Shown here in pieces: positions 22,144 to 33,248 of a stretch of 64,000 nucleotides of DNA (position 1 is its first letter; the number at the start of each line of letters is the position of its first letter). Location of the stretch: contig NC_080043.1 in the NCBI RefSeq assembly GCF_012489685.1, positions 13,634,223 to 13,698,222 on the forward strand, in the 5' to 3' direction. Origin of the DNA: Lotus japonicus (lineage: Eukaryota; Streptophyta; Magnoliopsida; Fabales; Fabaceae). Under the pieces are notes generated by a model, which did no database searches, was not told the origin of the DNA, and worked only from the letters and a program-made list of their open reading frames with translations. A program made the position numbers and the translations under genes.

Positions 22144-22347
22144 CTAGGCAGAGACCCCAAAGAGGGACTTATAAAATAAAATTAAAGAAGCTATAAATGT
22201 AAGGATTGCCTTGGAATTATGGTGCACTGGCTGGTTAATTTGGCAAGCAATATTGCTTGGAAACTGTACGATATTTAGACAATTGAAATTAGCTAATTAA
22301 CAGTCGATGCATTTAGCCAAAATTTTCTTTTTTTTGGGTGTCAATAA

Positions 22348-23359
22348 GGTGGCTGTTAGGGTGCAAATGTGCCTTAGGTCTTGCACCATGCAAGAGTATA
22401 AATGACCCACAATAGTGGGTAAGGTGACTTGTTGTTAAAAAAAATAAAAAATAGAAGATTACAAAAACACCCTTCAAATTATTCTTTCTCTCTACCACAA
22501 TCCAGATCTCCTTTCTCTCCCTCCTTTCAAACTCCTTCTCTCTCTCTTCAAAATTTCGTTCCCACACATCTGCACCTCCTTTTTGCCTCCCCCTTTACAG
22601 AAATGCTATGCATAAAACCAATACTCTGTCATATTTGCAAACCAAAACGAAATTTCTGTGATGTGGGCTTCCAATTCGAAAATGGGTGTCGTTTGATGGA
22701 ATCCTTTTCGCCTTGAATACTCACTGGCGATCCACTGAACTTAAATTTTCCTGAAAATTTCATGAATTTGCCGAAATTTCAATTATCTGGGAGTTAAAGT
22801 TTTGATCAGATCTGATTAATTAGTCCACGCTGCCAAAGAAAATTGGTGGGATCTGACTTTTGTATTTTGCTTGCTGAGATGATGATGGATCTACTGCAAC
22901 ATTTCTGGGTTTCCTCTCTCCTAAACCCATAAAGAGGAAGAAGTTGAACAAGGGGGAGAGTGGAGGAAAAAGGGGAAAGGCAAAGAGATTATTTTACAGT
23001 GGTTTTCCGAACCACAGCGCTGGAGCTCTGTGACCGCCGACGTGGTGGCAAAACGGTGGAAGGCTGGTCGGAGGCGGCGGCTTGGTGACTGAGCAGGTGC
23101 AACAGATGTGGAGATTGAGAATGTGTTGTCGTCCTTCCTGGGGCTTCCAGAGTACAGAGGTGGAAAAGGGAAGAGGGAAGGGGAAGAGATGAGGGCATTA
23201 GAGTCAAAGTGTAAACAAATTAAAATAAATTACAAATACAATACTACCATTTCACCAAGTTCCCCATAAGGCATCTTTATAGCATATTCCATTTCTGTGG
23301 CTGATAATATGTCATGCACCGGTGCAAGACCCACATCCTATTGCACCTTATCCTCCACC
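22348..23359. mobile_element. Mutator-like non-autonomous element, possible Pack-MULE
   Basis: The 9-bp duplication TGTCAATAA flanks it at 22,339-22,347 and 23,360-23,368. Ends are GGTGGCTGTTAGGGTGCAA and, on the opposite strand, GGTGGAGGATAAGGTGCAA. Unit 2 has the empty site near 10,420. The interior is unlike the AT-rich flanks: a GC-rich patch at about 23,010-23,180 and C/T-rich UTR-like sequence at about 22,480-22,600, as if parts of a host gene had been captured. No transposase was seen. Confidence 0.85.
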
Positions 23360-24246
23360 TGTCAATAAAGCTAAAACATTATTATTTAAATGTTTCACAA
23401 AGATTTAATTTATGAAAAATGACTTGTTTATTTGAGTTTTACTAGAGATTAGTTGAAAATGAAAAAAACAACAATATTTCTTTTCTACTTGTTGATTGAT
23501 TGATATGTCATATTTCAACAAAATCCTCATAGCTAGCCTTTATTTGCAATGAAAGTTTTTGAAACTCAACTTAATTCATAACAACATGAAATATGACTTT
23601 CTCAAAAATTTATTAGTTGTATATATTGAAAAAGAAATTGCTGAAAAAATCACCATTGCTACAATAATAAATAAACTCAGTACTATAAAATAATAAATAA
23701 TTGTATTTAAATATAAAAAACTATTATTTAATGTAAATATAATATAATATTCATTAACAAAAGTTTATAAGTATTTTATTTCGACCACGTAACAAGAAAG
23801 TGCTAAATACGCCATAATTGCGAATCAACTAATTTTACAAGCTAGCTCAGCAGTTAGCACCTCACGTTTGAGACCATGTACAATGGCATGTTGAATGCCA
23901 TGTTGAAACATGTTGAGAGTTGTTGAAACCATGCAATGGTTGGTTGAAAGCTGTTGAAAGTGGGAAAATGTTGAACCGGTTCAACAAAGTTGAGAGGAGC
24001 ATCCGGAGCCACGTGGCAGCTCCGGATTGGAGAGAGCAAGGCGCGTGCACGACACGCGCCGACAAGGCGCGTGGCGTGTCAGTGGGAGAGGAGAGAGAAG
24101 ACCGAGTGGGTGAGGATGGGACGCGTGGCAGCGTCCCATTGGCCAGCCGGATTTTTTTTTTTAAAAAACTTTAAACTGAATTATCTTGTTGAAAATGTTT
24201 TTTTTTTTTTTTTTTTTTTTACCAAAATTCATAACTTTTTTTTCTC

Positions 24247-24254
24247 TATAAATA
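24247..24254 (+). promoter_or_regulatory. TATA box for the PIF Myb-like gene
   Basis: TATAAATA lies 108 bp upstream of the ATG at 24,362, following a long T run. Confidence 0.6.
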
Positions 24255-25079
24255 GAGACTTGGTTTGATAAATTTGGACACAGAAAAAAAAACCAAGTTT
24301 TTCCCCATCTTTATTATCTCTCTCACCATCTTATTATCCTTCTATTAGCATTTGTTTTGAAATGGATCCCAACAATCACCATTACAACACCCAGAATTCT
24401 TCAAGCTACCCAATTTCCAACCAAAATCCCAACAACTATGAAGATCCAAATCAATTTTCTTACCCACGTCCTCAAAATCCCACCAATTATCAAGTCCCAC
24501 ATCAATTCTCCAACCAACGTCCTCAAAATCCAATCTATTTTCAAGTCCCACATCAATTCTCCAACCAACATCCTCAAAATCCAAACTATTATCCAGATCC
24601 AAATCAGTATTCGAACCAGTCATCATTTGTTCCAAACTTTCATCCATCTTATGGATCTGTGAGATATCCATCTCAAACACCCCAGTCTAGTGGTTATATG
24701 CCAATGGTTCGTGCAAATTTTCCTAGTGTTGATGGACCGGAATTTCCGGAATTTTCAACACAAGTCAATCTTGGTGACGGGTCAGCTGATAATGAAGTCA
24801 ATGAAGTCACTCCTAAGAGCAAAAAAACGCATGCACCCGCATGGAACACTGCACAAAATATGGTGCTAATTAGTGGGTGGATTTAGGGATGGCAATGGGT
24901 CGGGTAGGGTGCGGGTTTTGCCAAACCCAAACCCAAACCCGAAATCAAAAACCCACACCCGCACCCGCACCCAAACCCGAAATGGGTGGTGAACTTAAAC
25001 CCACACCCGAACCCATTGGGTTTCGGGTTCACCCGACCCGTACCCACACCCGCACACAACCACAAACAAACAGCTGAAC

Positions 25080-26062
25080 CCGACCCGAAAAAGAACCCGA
25101 ATTATAAAACCCGACCCGGTTGCAACCCGATCTAACCTTGAATAACATTACTTTCTTAGCAAATTTCATTGCTTTTTACAATCAAAATCACCTAAACATA
25201 CACCTGCTTATTTATATATTTCATAGTGACTCCACAATATTGTCAAGCACTCAAGCTTATTAAGCTGCCCTTCAGCAACCAGAAGTGCAAAAGCACATTG
25301 TATGTAAATTCATTAGGCTGACAATTATTCTCCACCATTTTTTTGAAGAGCATGATGGCCCTTAGCAAGTGCCTCAATCATAGTATTATAAGCAATTAAA
25401 AAGACAACAACAGTCTTAATCTTCTCAATTACAAAATTCATGGGTCCTTAAACTTCTCAATTACATTTGAAAACCACAAGTAAAATAAAAGTGAGATAAA
25501 CTCAACAATTTAAAGTCTTCAACATCAAGCATAAATCCAACACAAGGAAAAACTCAAAGCATACAATTAAAACAACAATCTTCAACAACACCCTCTTCCA
25601 AATTAAAACAACAGTTCTCAATAGCTCAATCCAATTATATAAAGTCCACAATCTTCAACATCAACCTGTTATATTCACGTTAAGCAGCTCATTAGTAATT
25701 TTTCTTAAAGCAACATTGAAACAAGTTATTGTAATCAAAGTTAACAATAATACTAACCGTGTTATGCATTAAAGCATAGATGCAGTAGCTATTAATCATC
25801 AAAACGGTAACTCAAACCATCTATTATTTCAGCTGTAATAAGAAGTCAAAATTAAATAAAACATCGAAGCTTAACATTAAGAACATATTCAAAGCAAATG
25901 AAGAATAAAATACCTTCGTCATCGGACTCCATTTCATTCAATACCGTAGCATATTCTTGTGCAACACTAGAATTCAAATTCCCTACAAATATCCCACATA
26001 GAGCACCAAAGAATGATTAGTTGACAATATATAAACATAATTTGAAATTAAATGATATTGAA
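25080..26062. other. Non-coding right part of the hAT (downstream of transposase)
   Basis: AT-rich sequence between the transposase stop and the subterminal repeat cluster at 24,893-25,130. It holds the 3' UTR and possibly a small last exon, but none could be placed. Confidence 0.5.
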
Positions 26063-28179
26063 TTAAAATTTTAAATTTTTACCATCACTCTCATTAGACC
26101 ATAGCCAACTCCTAGCACACATCAAAGCCTCTACAGTAGTCCAATGAAGTCGACTTCGATGAGGGCTCAATATTCGACCACTAGTGCTGAATGCCGATTC
26201 TGAAGCTACTGAAGAGATAGGAATAGCTAACACATCTCTTGCAATTGTTTGAAGTGTTGGGTAAAGTCCTCCATTTGCCTTCCACCAATTTAAAATATCA
26301 AAATCAGGCGGTGCCTTCTTTAAGACTTTCTCACCAAAATAATGATCTAACTCAGATTTAGTATTTGTAGAGCTAGCTTCTTCCTCCCTCTCAACATACG
26401 ATTCCAATTCTTCCACCAAAGGGTCATCATGAACAACATTAGTATCAATCAATGGAGAGCTTTCAATAGAATTGTTTTTGCTTTGATAATCAGAGAGCAA
26501 ATCATAACACAAATCTTGGATTCTTTTCACTTGTGCAACTGAGTTGTTAGCATACAACTTTGCAAAATAGAACCGAAGCACTACCAACTTGTTCCTAGGA
26601 TCCAGAACTGTAGCAACTCCCATGACATCATGTATCACACTCCAATAACTTTCAAATTTTTCCATCATCCTATTTGCCATCTCCTTAATCAATGTATTAG
26701 AGGAGCTCTGCCATCTAGTTATTTCCAACTTAATCTTACAAATCTTGGGAAAATAAAGATTGGCAGTTGGATATTTGGTACCAGAAACCAACTCAGTTAT
26801 ATCATTAAACAATCCTAAACACCCACAAACATCCTTTGCAAATTGCCATTGTGAATTACTTGGCAAACAAGTGTATAGCTTTTCACGTTGAGCTAGCCGA
26901 ACAAATACATCCTTATATGGTATGGCAGACTCAAGCATCTTAAATGTTGAGTTCCACCTAGTTGGAACATCATTTACTAAGCCTCTAGTACAATTAATTT
27001 TCAATTGTCTAGCTGTTTCTTCAAATTTTTCGTGCCTTTTTGGGGTACCATTCCAATACCCCACACTCTCCCGAATCTTTTCTACACCATCCTTCACCAC
27101 TTGTAGGCCTTCTTTAACAATTAAGTTTAAGATATGAGCAGAACAACGCATATGCAATAAAGACCCATCCTTTATCAAAGACTCCAACTGCAACTTATTC
27201 TTAACAAGGTCAATCATTTTATCATTTGCAGCACAATTGTCTAAAGTGATTGTAGACAATTTTGAGTCAATGTTCCAGTCCATCAAACATTCGACAAGTA
27301 CTTGACAAAGTCTTTCACTCGTGTGAGGGGCTGGAACATAAATGAACCTAAAATAACAAGGAACATAAATAACTAACTTACATTTAAAAATTTTATCATA
27401 CAAAAACAGCTAGTAGGATAAAAGAAATTTAAACTTTATTACCTCAAAATTCGACTTTGTAAAGTCCAAGTGCCATCAATGTAGTGAACTGTGACCGCCA
27501 TGTAACCCTTTTTTTGGTTGCTTGCAGTCCACATGTCTGTGGTAATGGCCACTCTTCCTTCATGAGTGTCTAACATCTTCATAGTACATTGCCTCTCAAT
27601 ATCATAGATTTTCAAAATCTCCTTCTTGATAGTGTTTCGACTAGGAACTAAAAACAATGGTTGGAGAGAACCTAATATTCTCCTAAAACCAATATGATCC
27701 ACTATTGATAGTGGATAATCATGCATGACAATTGCATTTGCAATCAACTTCTTTGTTTTCTCTGCATCATAATTTCCAAAGCCTATCTCTTGCTTGCCTT
27801 GGATGGCTTTAGGCATGATGAATGTTTGCCCTTTGTTATGGCCTCTCGTCTTAATCAACTTCTGAGTACACCTATTTGCATGACCACGCAAGTGAGTTGT
27901 TCCATACGTTGAATTGCCACTAAGATGTTTCTTGCACCACTTGCATACCGCCTTTACTTCCCCATTCACTTTAACCTTATCAAAATCATTCCATACCTCA
28001 CTTTTTGGCTTCTTTGTTGGAGGTTGTGTTGAATCTGCAACATTTTGCCCATCATGAGTTGAATCATTTAGTGAGGGACCTTCAGGTGTAGGATTAGAAG
28101 ATCCTTCCAGACTTGGTTCATACATGCTTTCTTGTGTAGGATTAGAAGTTCCTTCCGGAGTTGTGTTCACTTGATCCAT
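26063..28179 (-). CDS. hAT transposase (BED zinc finger, RNase-H-like core, hATC), two coding exons
   Basis: Exon 1 runs from 28,179 down to 27,443 and exon 2 from 27,347 down to 26,063, with a GT...AG intron of 95 bp. The join gives ILR-FIYVPAPHT, the expected hAT core sequence. Exon 1 has a BED zinc finger (VKAVCKWCKKHL followed by HLRGHANRC). Exon 2 ends in the hATC dimerisation domain (PISSVASESAFSTSGRILSP then HRSRLHWTTVEAL). The frame is open throughout, about 673 codons in total, close to RICESLEEPER-type proteins. The start was chosen at MDQVNTTPEG, right after a probable leader-intron acceptor. It cuts and pastes hAT elements; whether it is active is untested. Confidence 0.88.
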
Positions 28180-29575
28180 TTTCCCTATAACATCAATAAC
28201 AAAATCAGAAAAAGTAAACAACAATGTTTGATAAACAAACAAAAATTAAACTTATCTCAATTTAATAATTTAATTATATAGAATAGAAGGGATCCCAAGA
28301 TAGAGTCATTCACAATTTTTAGCACTCAATTATTCTTAGAATGATAACTACTAGAAACAATCAAGTCTTTGAATATGTTAAAGCATTATGTGTCAAAAAT
28401 TTAGCTAAGGGTTCAGCCGTGGTCAGGTTCAGCTAGTTATCAAAGGTCACTTTCTAATCATCACAATATTGGAATATATGAATTATGAAAGAAAGTCAGA
28501 AACAGAATTTGTAGCAGCAGTGTCATATTTAATATGAATAGATGACAAGTACATAAATAGATAATTGTCTTGAACTTGAGAATTTAAATGTTGGGAGTGG
28601 CTTAAGTTCCATTCAATATATATAAATGTATACATGAAAGGTACATTTGAATGACTATGGTAGGTACAAAAGTTCATTTAAGTCAAAGGGTGTTCCATCA
28701 AATTACTATTAAAGGTTTAAATTAGAAAAAAGTACCCAGAATGCTCGCCTTGTGTTTTATGCACTGAACTTGACTACCTATAGCTATTGGATTAGACCAG
28801 GTTTATATCTGTGTGGATAATCCTTCCCATAAAGAAGAAGAAACAAAAGAAAATTTGCTTAGTTAGCTCCTGTGAGTACTTGGTGGAATAATAATGTTCT
28901 CTTTGTTTTTTTTAGAATGAAATATATATATAAAGAAGATAAGATAACAGATACAAAGAGGCTGGAAAAAAAAACAGCAACGAAACAAGGGTTAAAACAA
29001 TGGAATGGACCAAGGAGATTAAACAGAGGTCATAATGGAATGGACCGAGGAGATCAATGGGATTAAAAGTTAAAACAATGACTAGAAAGAAGACTAAAAA
29101 ATTATAACTATATTTTAGCAAAGTAGAAGTACCTGTACATTCACAACAAGTATGGGTGGAAATTTCCCAGAGGAACCAATAACAGGAAGCTCCACAAACC
29201 TAGCTATATGGTCCACTTTTCACGGAGATAAGAAAACATCGATCTACACCAAATGGGTAATATTCAGAATGGTTAGGAGCAAATTCCTACACAGAAACAA
29301 GATTGTTAATATTAAAATGCAGAAGCAGATTAAAAAGAGGCTAAGGGGAAACGGTTGAAGGGAAGAGAGAAAACCTGAAGCGGAGGTGACGGCGGCTCCG
29401 TGGACGCCTGGAAGGTGGCTCCGTGGACGGAAGAAGGAGACGGAGCAGGACTGGAAGAGGAGAACGGCAGATTCGGAGGAAGCAGAGAAGGAGAAAGCCG
29501 TGAACTGAAAGTGGAACCTCAAAGCCTAATTCTATTCTAGTAACATATATATACCTAAGGATATATAAGGAATTT
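28180..29575 (-). promoter_or_regulatory. hAT transposase promoter, leader exon and leader intron
   Basis: On the minus strand CCTTATATAT (about 29,561-29,570) is a TATA box. It is followed by a C/T-rich leader at about 29,370-29,525 that ends CAG-GTTTTC, a likely splice donor. The matching acceptor is TTATAG at about 28,188, just before the ATG. The gap of about 1.2 kb has no coding signal. Leader introns are common in plant hAT genes. The splice assignment is inferred. Confidence 0.5.
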
Positions 29576-30479
29576 TACTTATACATAACCGGGTTCGGGT
29601 CGGGTCGGGTGCGGGTTTGGCCAAACCCAAACCCGAACCCGAAAACAGTTAAAGCAATCGGGTAAAACCCGAACCCGAACCCGAACCCATTTAACTCGGG
29701 TTTTCACCCAAAAAATCGGGTCGGGCCGGGTCGGGTGCCCACGGGTTTGGGCTTCTCTGCCATCCCTAGGTGGATTAACTGTGGAACAAGCAGTGTTGTG
29801 GGGAAAAACCAGAAAGGAGAAACATTTTGGAGAGATATTGCTGAGTATTGTAATGAGCATTGCTCATTCGATCCTCCGCGTGATGGAATTGCATGTCGAA
29901 ACCGTTGGAATTATATGAACAAAATACTGGGTAAATGGATTGGCGCTTATGATGCCGCTAAGCGTCAACAAGGAAGCGGTTGGTCGGATAATGATGTTTT
30001 GGCAAAAGCGCAGGAATTATTCGCATGTGGGAAGAATGTTCAATTTACTTTGATGGAAGAATGGATCGCTCTCCGTGATCTACCACGTTTTTGTAGTCAA
30101 GTAGGAGGAAATGGTGGCTCAGCAAGTAGTGGATCTAAGAGATCTCACGACAGTGATGCATGTGGCTCAACCACTATAGGATCAATTCCTCGTCCAATGG
30201 GTAGGGAGGCAGCTAAAAGAAAGAATAAAAAGAAAAGTAAAGAACCTGTCGTTGAGGAGAAGGGGAAAGTTTGGGTTGAATACAAAGATTTGAAGGCTCA
30301 AGAGATTGCACGAATTGATAAGCTAACAATGGTGCAAGAACAAACTAACCAATTGATGAAAACCAATTTGTATCTCAAGCTAAGTTCTGAAGAGGATCTC
30401 GATGACCGTAAGAAAGAGCTGTTGAGTAAGTTGGCCCAAGACCTATTTGGTAATTAATTTCAATCGAGTATTTGTCTGT

Positions 30480-31315
30480 ATTCGGTCAAACCCGCCAGTG
30501 GTGTCAAGTCTGTGGTGTTTGCTTTAACCATTTGTCAGTGTTGTCGTCAAGTATGTTGTGTTTGCTTTAATAATTTGTCAGTGATGGCAAGTCTGTAATG
30601 TTCGGCTTTAATGTATGAGTTATTGTGTTTGAATATGTTCCACTCAATTCGAATCTACTCCTTTTCCGATTATTAACTCTAGTGGGTAACTTGTTTCGAA
30701 TCTGTCAGTGGTGTCAAGTCGGTGGGGTTTGCTTTAATAATTTGCCAGTGGTGTCAAGTCGGTGGGGTTTGCTTTAATAATTTGCCAGTGGTGTCAAGTC
30801 TGCAGTGTTCGGCTTTAGTGTATGGGTTATTGGGTTTGAATATGCTCCACTCAATTCGAATCTACTCCTTTTCCGATTATTAACTCTAGTGGGTAACTTG
30901 TTTCGAATCTGTCAGTGGTGTCAAGTCGGTGGGGTTTGCTTTAATAATTTGCCAGTGGTGTCAAGTCGGTGGGGTTTGCTTTAATAATTTGCCAGTGGTG
31001 TCAAGTCTGCAGTGTTCGGCTTTAGTGTATGGGTTATTGGGTTTGAATATGCTCCACTCAATTCGAATCTACTCCTTTTCCGATTATTAACTCTAGTGGG
31101 TAACTTGTTTCGAATCTGTCAGTGGTGTCAAGTCGGTGGGGTTTGCTTTAATAATTTGCCAGTGGTGTCAAGTCGGTGGGGTTTGCTTTAATAATTTGCC
31201 AGTGGTGTCAAGTCTGCAGTGTTCGGCTTTAGTGTATGGGTTATTGGGTTTGAATATGCTCCACTCAATTCGAATCTAGTCCTTTTCCGATTATTAACTC
31301 TAGTGGGTAACTTGT
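30480..31315 (+). repeat. 207-bp tandem repeat with nested 40-bp subrepeat inside the PIF element
   Basis: The landmark TATGRGTTATTG recurs at 30,614, 30,821, 31,028 and 31,235, exactly 207 bp apart. Inside each of the later units a 40-bp subunit beginning GGTGGGGTTTGCTTTAATAA is present twice. The three later copies are almost identical and the first is shorter and more diverged, so the array grew recently. It lies between ORF1 and the transposase gene. Confidence 0.93.
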
Positions 31316-31347
31316 TTTGAATCCGTCAGTGTCCACCATTCAATTTA

Positions 31348-31359
31348 CTTATATATATG
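31348..31359 (+). promoter_or_regulatory. TATA-like element before the PIF transposase
   Basis: TTATATATATGG lies about 70 bp upstream of the transposase ATG at 31,427 and just after the 207-bp array. Confidence 0.5.
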
Positions 31360-31426
31360 GATTCATAGATCAATTTATGTACCAATATCCAAAACCTCTT
31401 ACTTTCTACTTCGAATTTCACAACAA

Positions 31427-32734
31427 ATGGATCCTTTTGATCCTTTTTCGAATCCTTGTGAAAATCCTTTTGATATTGCAACATACCTTCAAAATTCTCA
31501 ACTTGAAGAAGCTTTTATACTCAACCAATTAGGGTTGGGTCCAAACCAAAATTTGGAAGATAGTGCACCTCGTAGAAAGTATGTCCGTAGAGATCATGCA
31601 GCAGCAAACCGAAGGCTAATTGACGACTACTTTGCCAATGAGCCTACATATGACGATTCAATGTTTCGTCGTCGGTACCGGATGCAAAAACACGTTTTCC
31701 TTCGAATCGTTGGGGACCTTTCAAGTAGTGATAACTACTTCACCCAGCGAGTTGATGCAGCCAAGAAAGAAGGTATATCACCCTTAGCAAAATGTACCAC
31801 AGCAATGCGAATGTTAGCATATGGTGTGGCAGCAGATGCAGTCGATGAGTACATCAAAATAGGAGGTACTACAGCACTGGAGTGTTTACGTCGATTCTGT
31901 AATGGAATCATACGATTGTATGAGCACGAGTACCTGAGAGCACCAACTCAAGAGGACCTGCAAAGAATACTACAGGTTAGTGAACAAAGGGGGTTCCCAG
32001 GCATGATCGGGAGTATTGACTGCATGCACTGGGAGTGGAAAAATTGTCCTAAAGCATGGGAAGGTCAATTTACTAGAGGGGATAAGGGAACCACTACAGT
32101 TATTCTTGAAGCAGTTGCATCTCATGATCTATGGATCTGGCATGCCTTTTTTGGATGTCTGGGAACGTTGAACGACATAAACGTTCTAGATCGATCACCA
32201 GTGTTTGATGATGTGGAACAGGGAAAGGCTCCAACTGTGAGTTTCATTGTGAATCAACGTCCCTATAATATGGCATACTATCTAGCTGATGGTATCTACC
32301 CTTCTTATCCAACTTTCGTCAAATCGATCAGACTTCCTCAAAGTGAACCGGATAAGTTGTTTGCACAAGTTCAGGAGAGATGTCGGAAGGACATCGAACG
32401 TGCATTTGGAGTTCTTCAAGCTCGTTTTAAAATCATCCGTGAACCAGCTCGTTTGTGGGACATAGCTGATTTGGGTATCATTATGAGGTCATGCATCATA
32501 TTACATAATATGATTGTTGAGGATGAACGAGATACATTTGCTCAACGTTGGACCGATTTTGAGCAATCTGGGGAAGGTGGATCTAGTACACCGCAACCAT
32601 ACTCGACCGAGGTGTTACCCGCTTTTGCAAATCATGTGCGTGCTAGATCCGAGTTGCGTGATTCGAACGTTCATCACGAACTGCAAGCAGATCTAGTGAA
32701 GCACATATGGACAAAGTTTGCAAATGCTTCGTGA
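31427..32734 (+). CDS. PIF/Harbinger DDE transposase
   Basis: 435 codons, uninterrupted. The N-terminal half has an HTH-like region (MFRRRYRMQKHVFLRIV). The catalytic triad is visible: first D in GMIGSIDCMHWEW (about residue 200), second D in TLNDINVLDRSP (about residue 250), and E in DIERAFGVLQARF (about residue 325). Family proteins of this class are usually 400-450 residues, so the gene is full length. It acts with the Myb-like partner to excise and reinsert the element at three-base targets. The partner gene is disrupted, so activity in cis is doubtful. Confidence 0.92.
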   Translation: MDPFDPFSNPCENPFDIATYLQNSQLEEAFILNQLGLGPNQNLEDSAPRRKYVRRDHAAANRRLIDDYFANEPTYDDSMFRRRYRMQKHVFLRIVGDLSSSDNYFTQRVDAAKKEGISPLAKCTTAMRMLAYGVAADAVDEYIKIGGTTALECLRRFCNGIIRLYEHEYLRAPTQEDLQRILQVSEQRGFPGMIGSIDCMHWEWKNCPKAWEGQFTRGDKGTTTVILEAVASHDLWIWHAFFGCLGTLNDINVLDRSPVFDDVEQGKAPTVSFIVNQRPYNMAYYLADGIYPSYPTFVKSIRLPQSEPDKLFAQVQERCRKDIERAFGVLQARFKIIREPARLWDIADLGIIMRSCIILHNMIVEDERDTFAQRWTDFEQSGEGGSSTPQPYSTEVLPAFANHVRARSELRDSNVHHELQADLVKHIWTKFANAS

Positions 32735-33178
32735 TGGAAGATGATTTGTATCGTACTAATTACGTTATTTGTGTGTTGTGTGCTTAGTTTGTTGTCCTGC
32801 ACTTTAAGTTAAGAAAATAAAATAAATTATTGTGTGCTTCGTTTATCGTCTTCCATTTTTTAGTTAAGGAAATAAAATAAATTATTATCTATATTAAAAA
32901 AAATTAATTCGTTAAGTGTTTATTATTTAATTTAATTTAAAATAATAATTGTAATTTTATGTAAATAAAAAAAACAAAAACATAAAATTAAATAAAAATA
33001 TGAAATAAAAAGTGGTGGGGTAGGGTGAGTGGTGGGGTAGGGTGTTGAGAGAGAAAACCATTGGAGTGGGTATTTGTTGAAAGTGTGTTGAATTGGAGAG
33101 AGAAGATGATGTGGAGTGTTGGGAAGATAAAAAGTGGTGTTGAATGGGAAAAACTTGTTTACACCATTGTACATGGTC
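32735..33178. other. PIF 3' non-coding end
   Basis: Contains a 50-60 bp near-duplication (GTGTGCTTMGTTTRTYGTC...AAATAAAATAAATTATT) and the right TIR. Open frames on the minus strand here are chance. Confidence 0.6.
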
Positions 33179-33248
33179 TGATGGGCAAGCATATATTCTG
33201 TTCAAGATAAATGGAAAGAGAGGCCCCAAAGGTTTCGGAGTTGGGGAA

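Larger units (their letters stand above)
24884..29768 (-). mobile_element. Complete autonomous-type hAT transposon, 4,885 bp
   Basis: The 8-bp target duplication GGTGGATT lies at 24,876-24,883 and 29,769-29,776. Terminal inverted repeats are TAGGGATGGCA and TGCCATCCCTA. Both ends carry long subterminal clusters of CGGGT/ACCCG. These are typical transposase-binding arrays, in opposite orientation at the two ends. A transposase gene with an open frame is inside, on the minus strand. Perfect ends and duplication point to recent insertion. Confidence 0.95.
24362..30457 (+). pseudogene. PIF/Harbinger Myb/SANT-like ORF1 split by a hAT insertion
   Basis: The 5' part, 24,362-24,883, encodes an Asn/Pro/Gln-rich N-terminus (MDPNNHHYNTQ) and the start of a trihelix/Myb-like domain (APAWNTAQNMVLISGWI). 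The hAT element and one copy of its 8-bp duplication follow. The 3' part, 29,777-30,457, resumes in the same frame with ETFWRDIAEYC, GIACRNRWNYMNK and a charged C-terminus. In active PIF/Harbinger elements this protein binds the element ends and helps import the transposase. The coding halves show no other lesion. As it stands the transcript would run into hAT sequence and stop at 24,884-24,886 (TAG). Confidence 0.88.
23872..33178 (+). mobile_element. PIF/Harbinger DNA transposon with nested hAT
   Basis: TGA flanks the element at 23,869-23,871 and 33,179-33,181. The inverted ends are GACCATGTACAATGG and CCATTGTACATGGTC, a 15-bp perfect TIR. The empty site in unit 2 is CACGTTTGATGGGGC at about 10,810-10,824. 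It carries the two genes expected of the superfamily, a Myb/SANT-like protein and a DDE transposase, both on the plus strand. Removing the hAT and its duplication leaves about 4.4 kb. Confidence 0.95.

Noticed and set aside
24174..24230. Poly-T run as the tail of an antisense retroposon
   Set aside because: No target duplication flanks it and it lies in the PIF promoter region just before a TATA box.
30480..31315. CRISPR-like repeat array
   Set aside because: Repeats are contiguous 207/40-bp tandem units without unique spacers, inside a plant DNA transposon.
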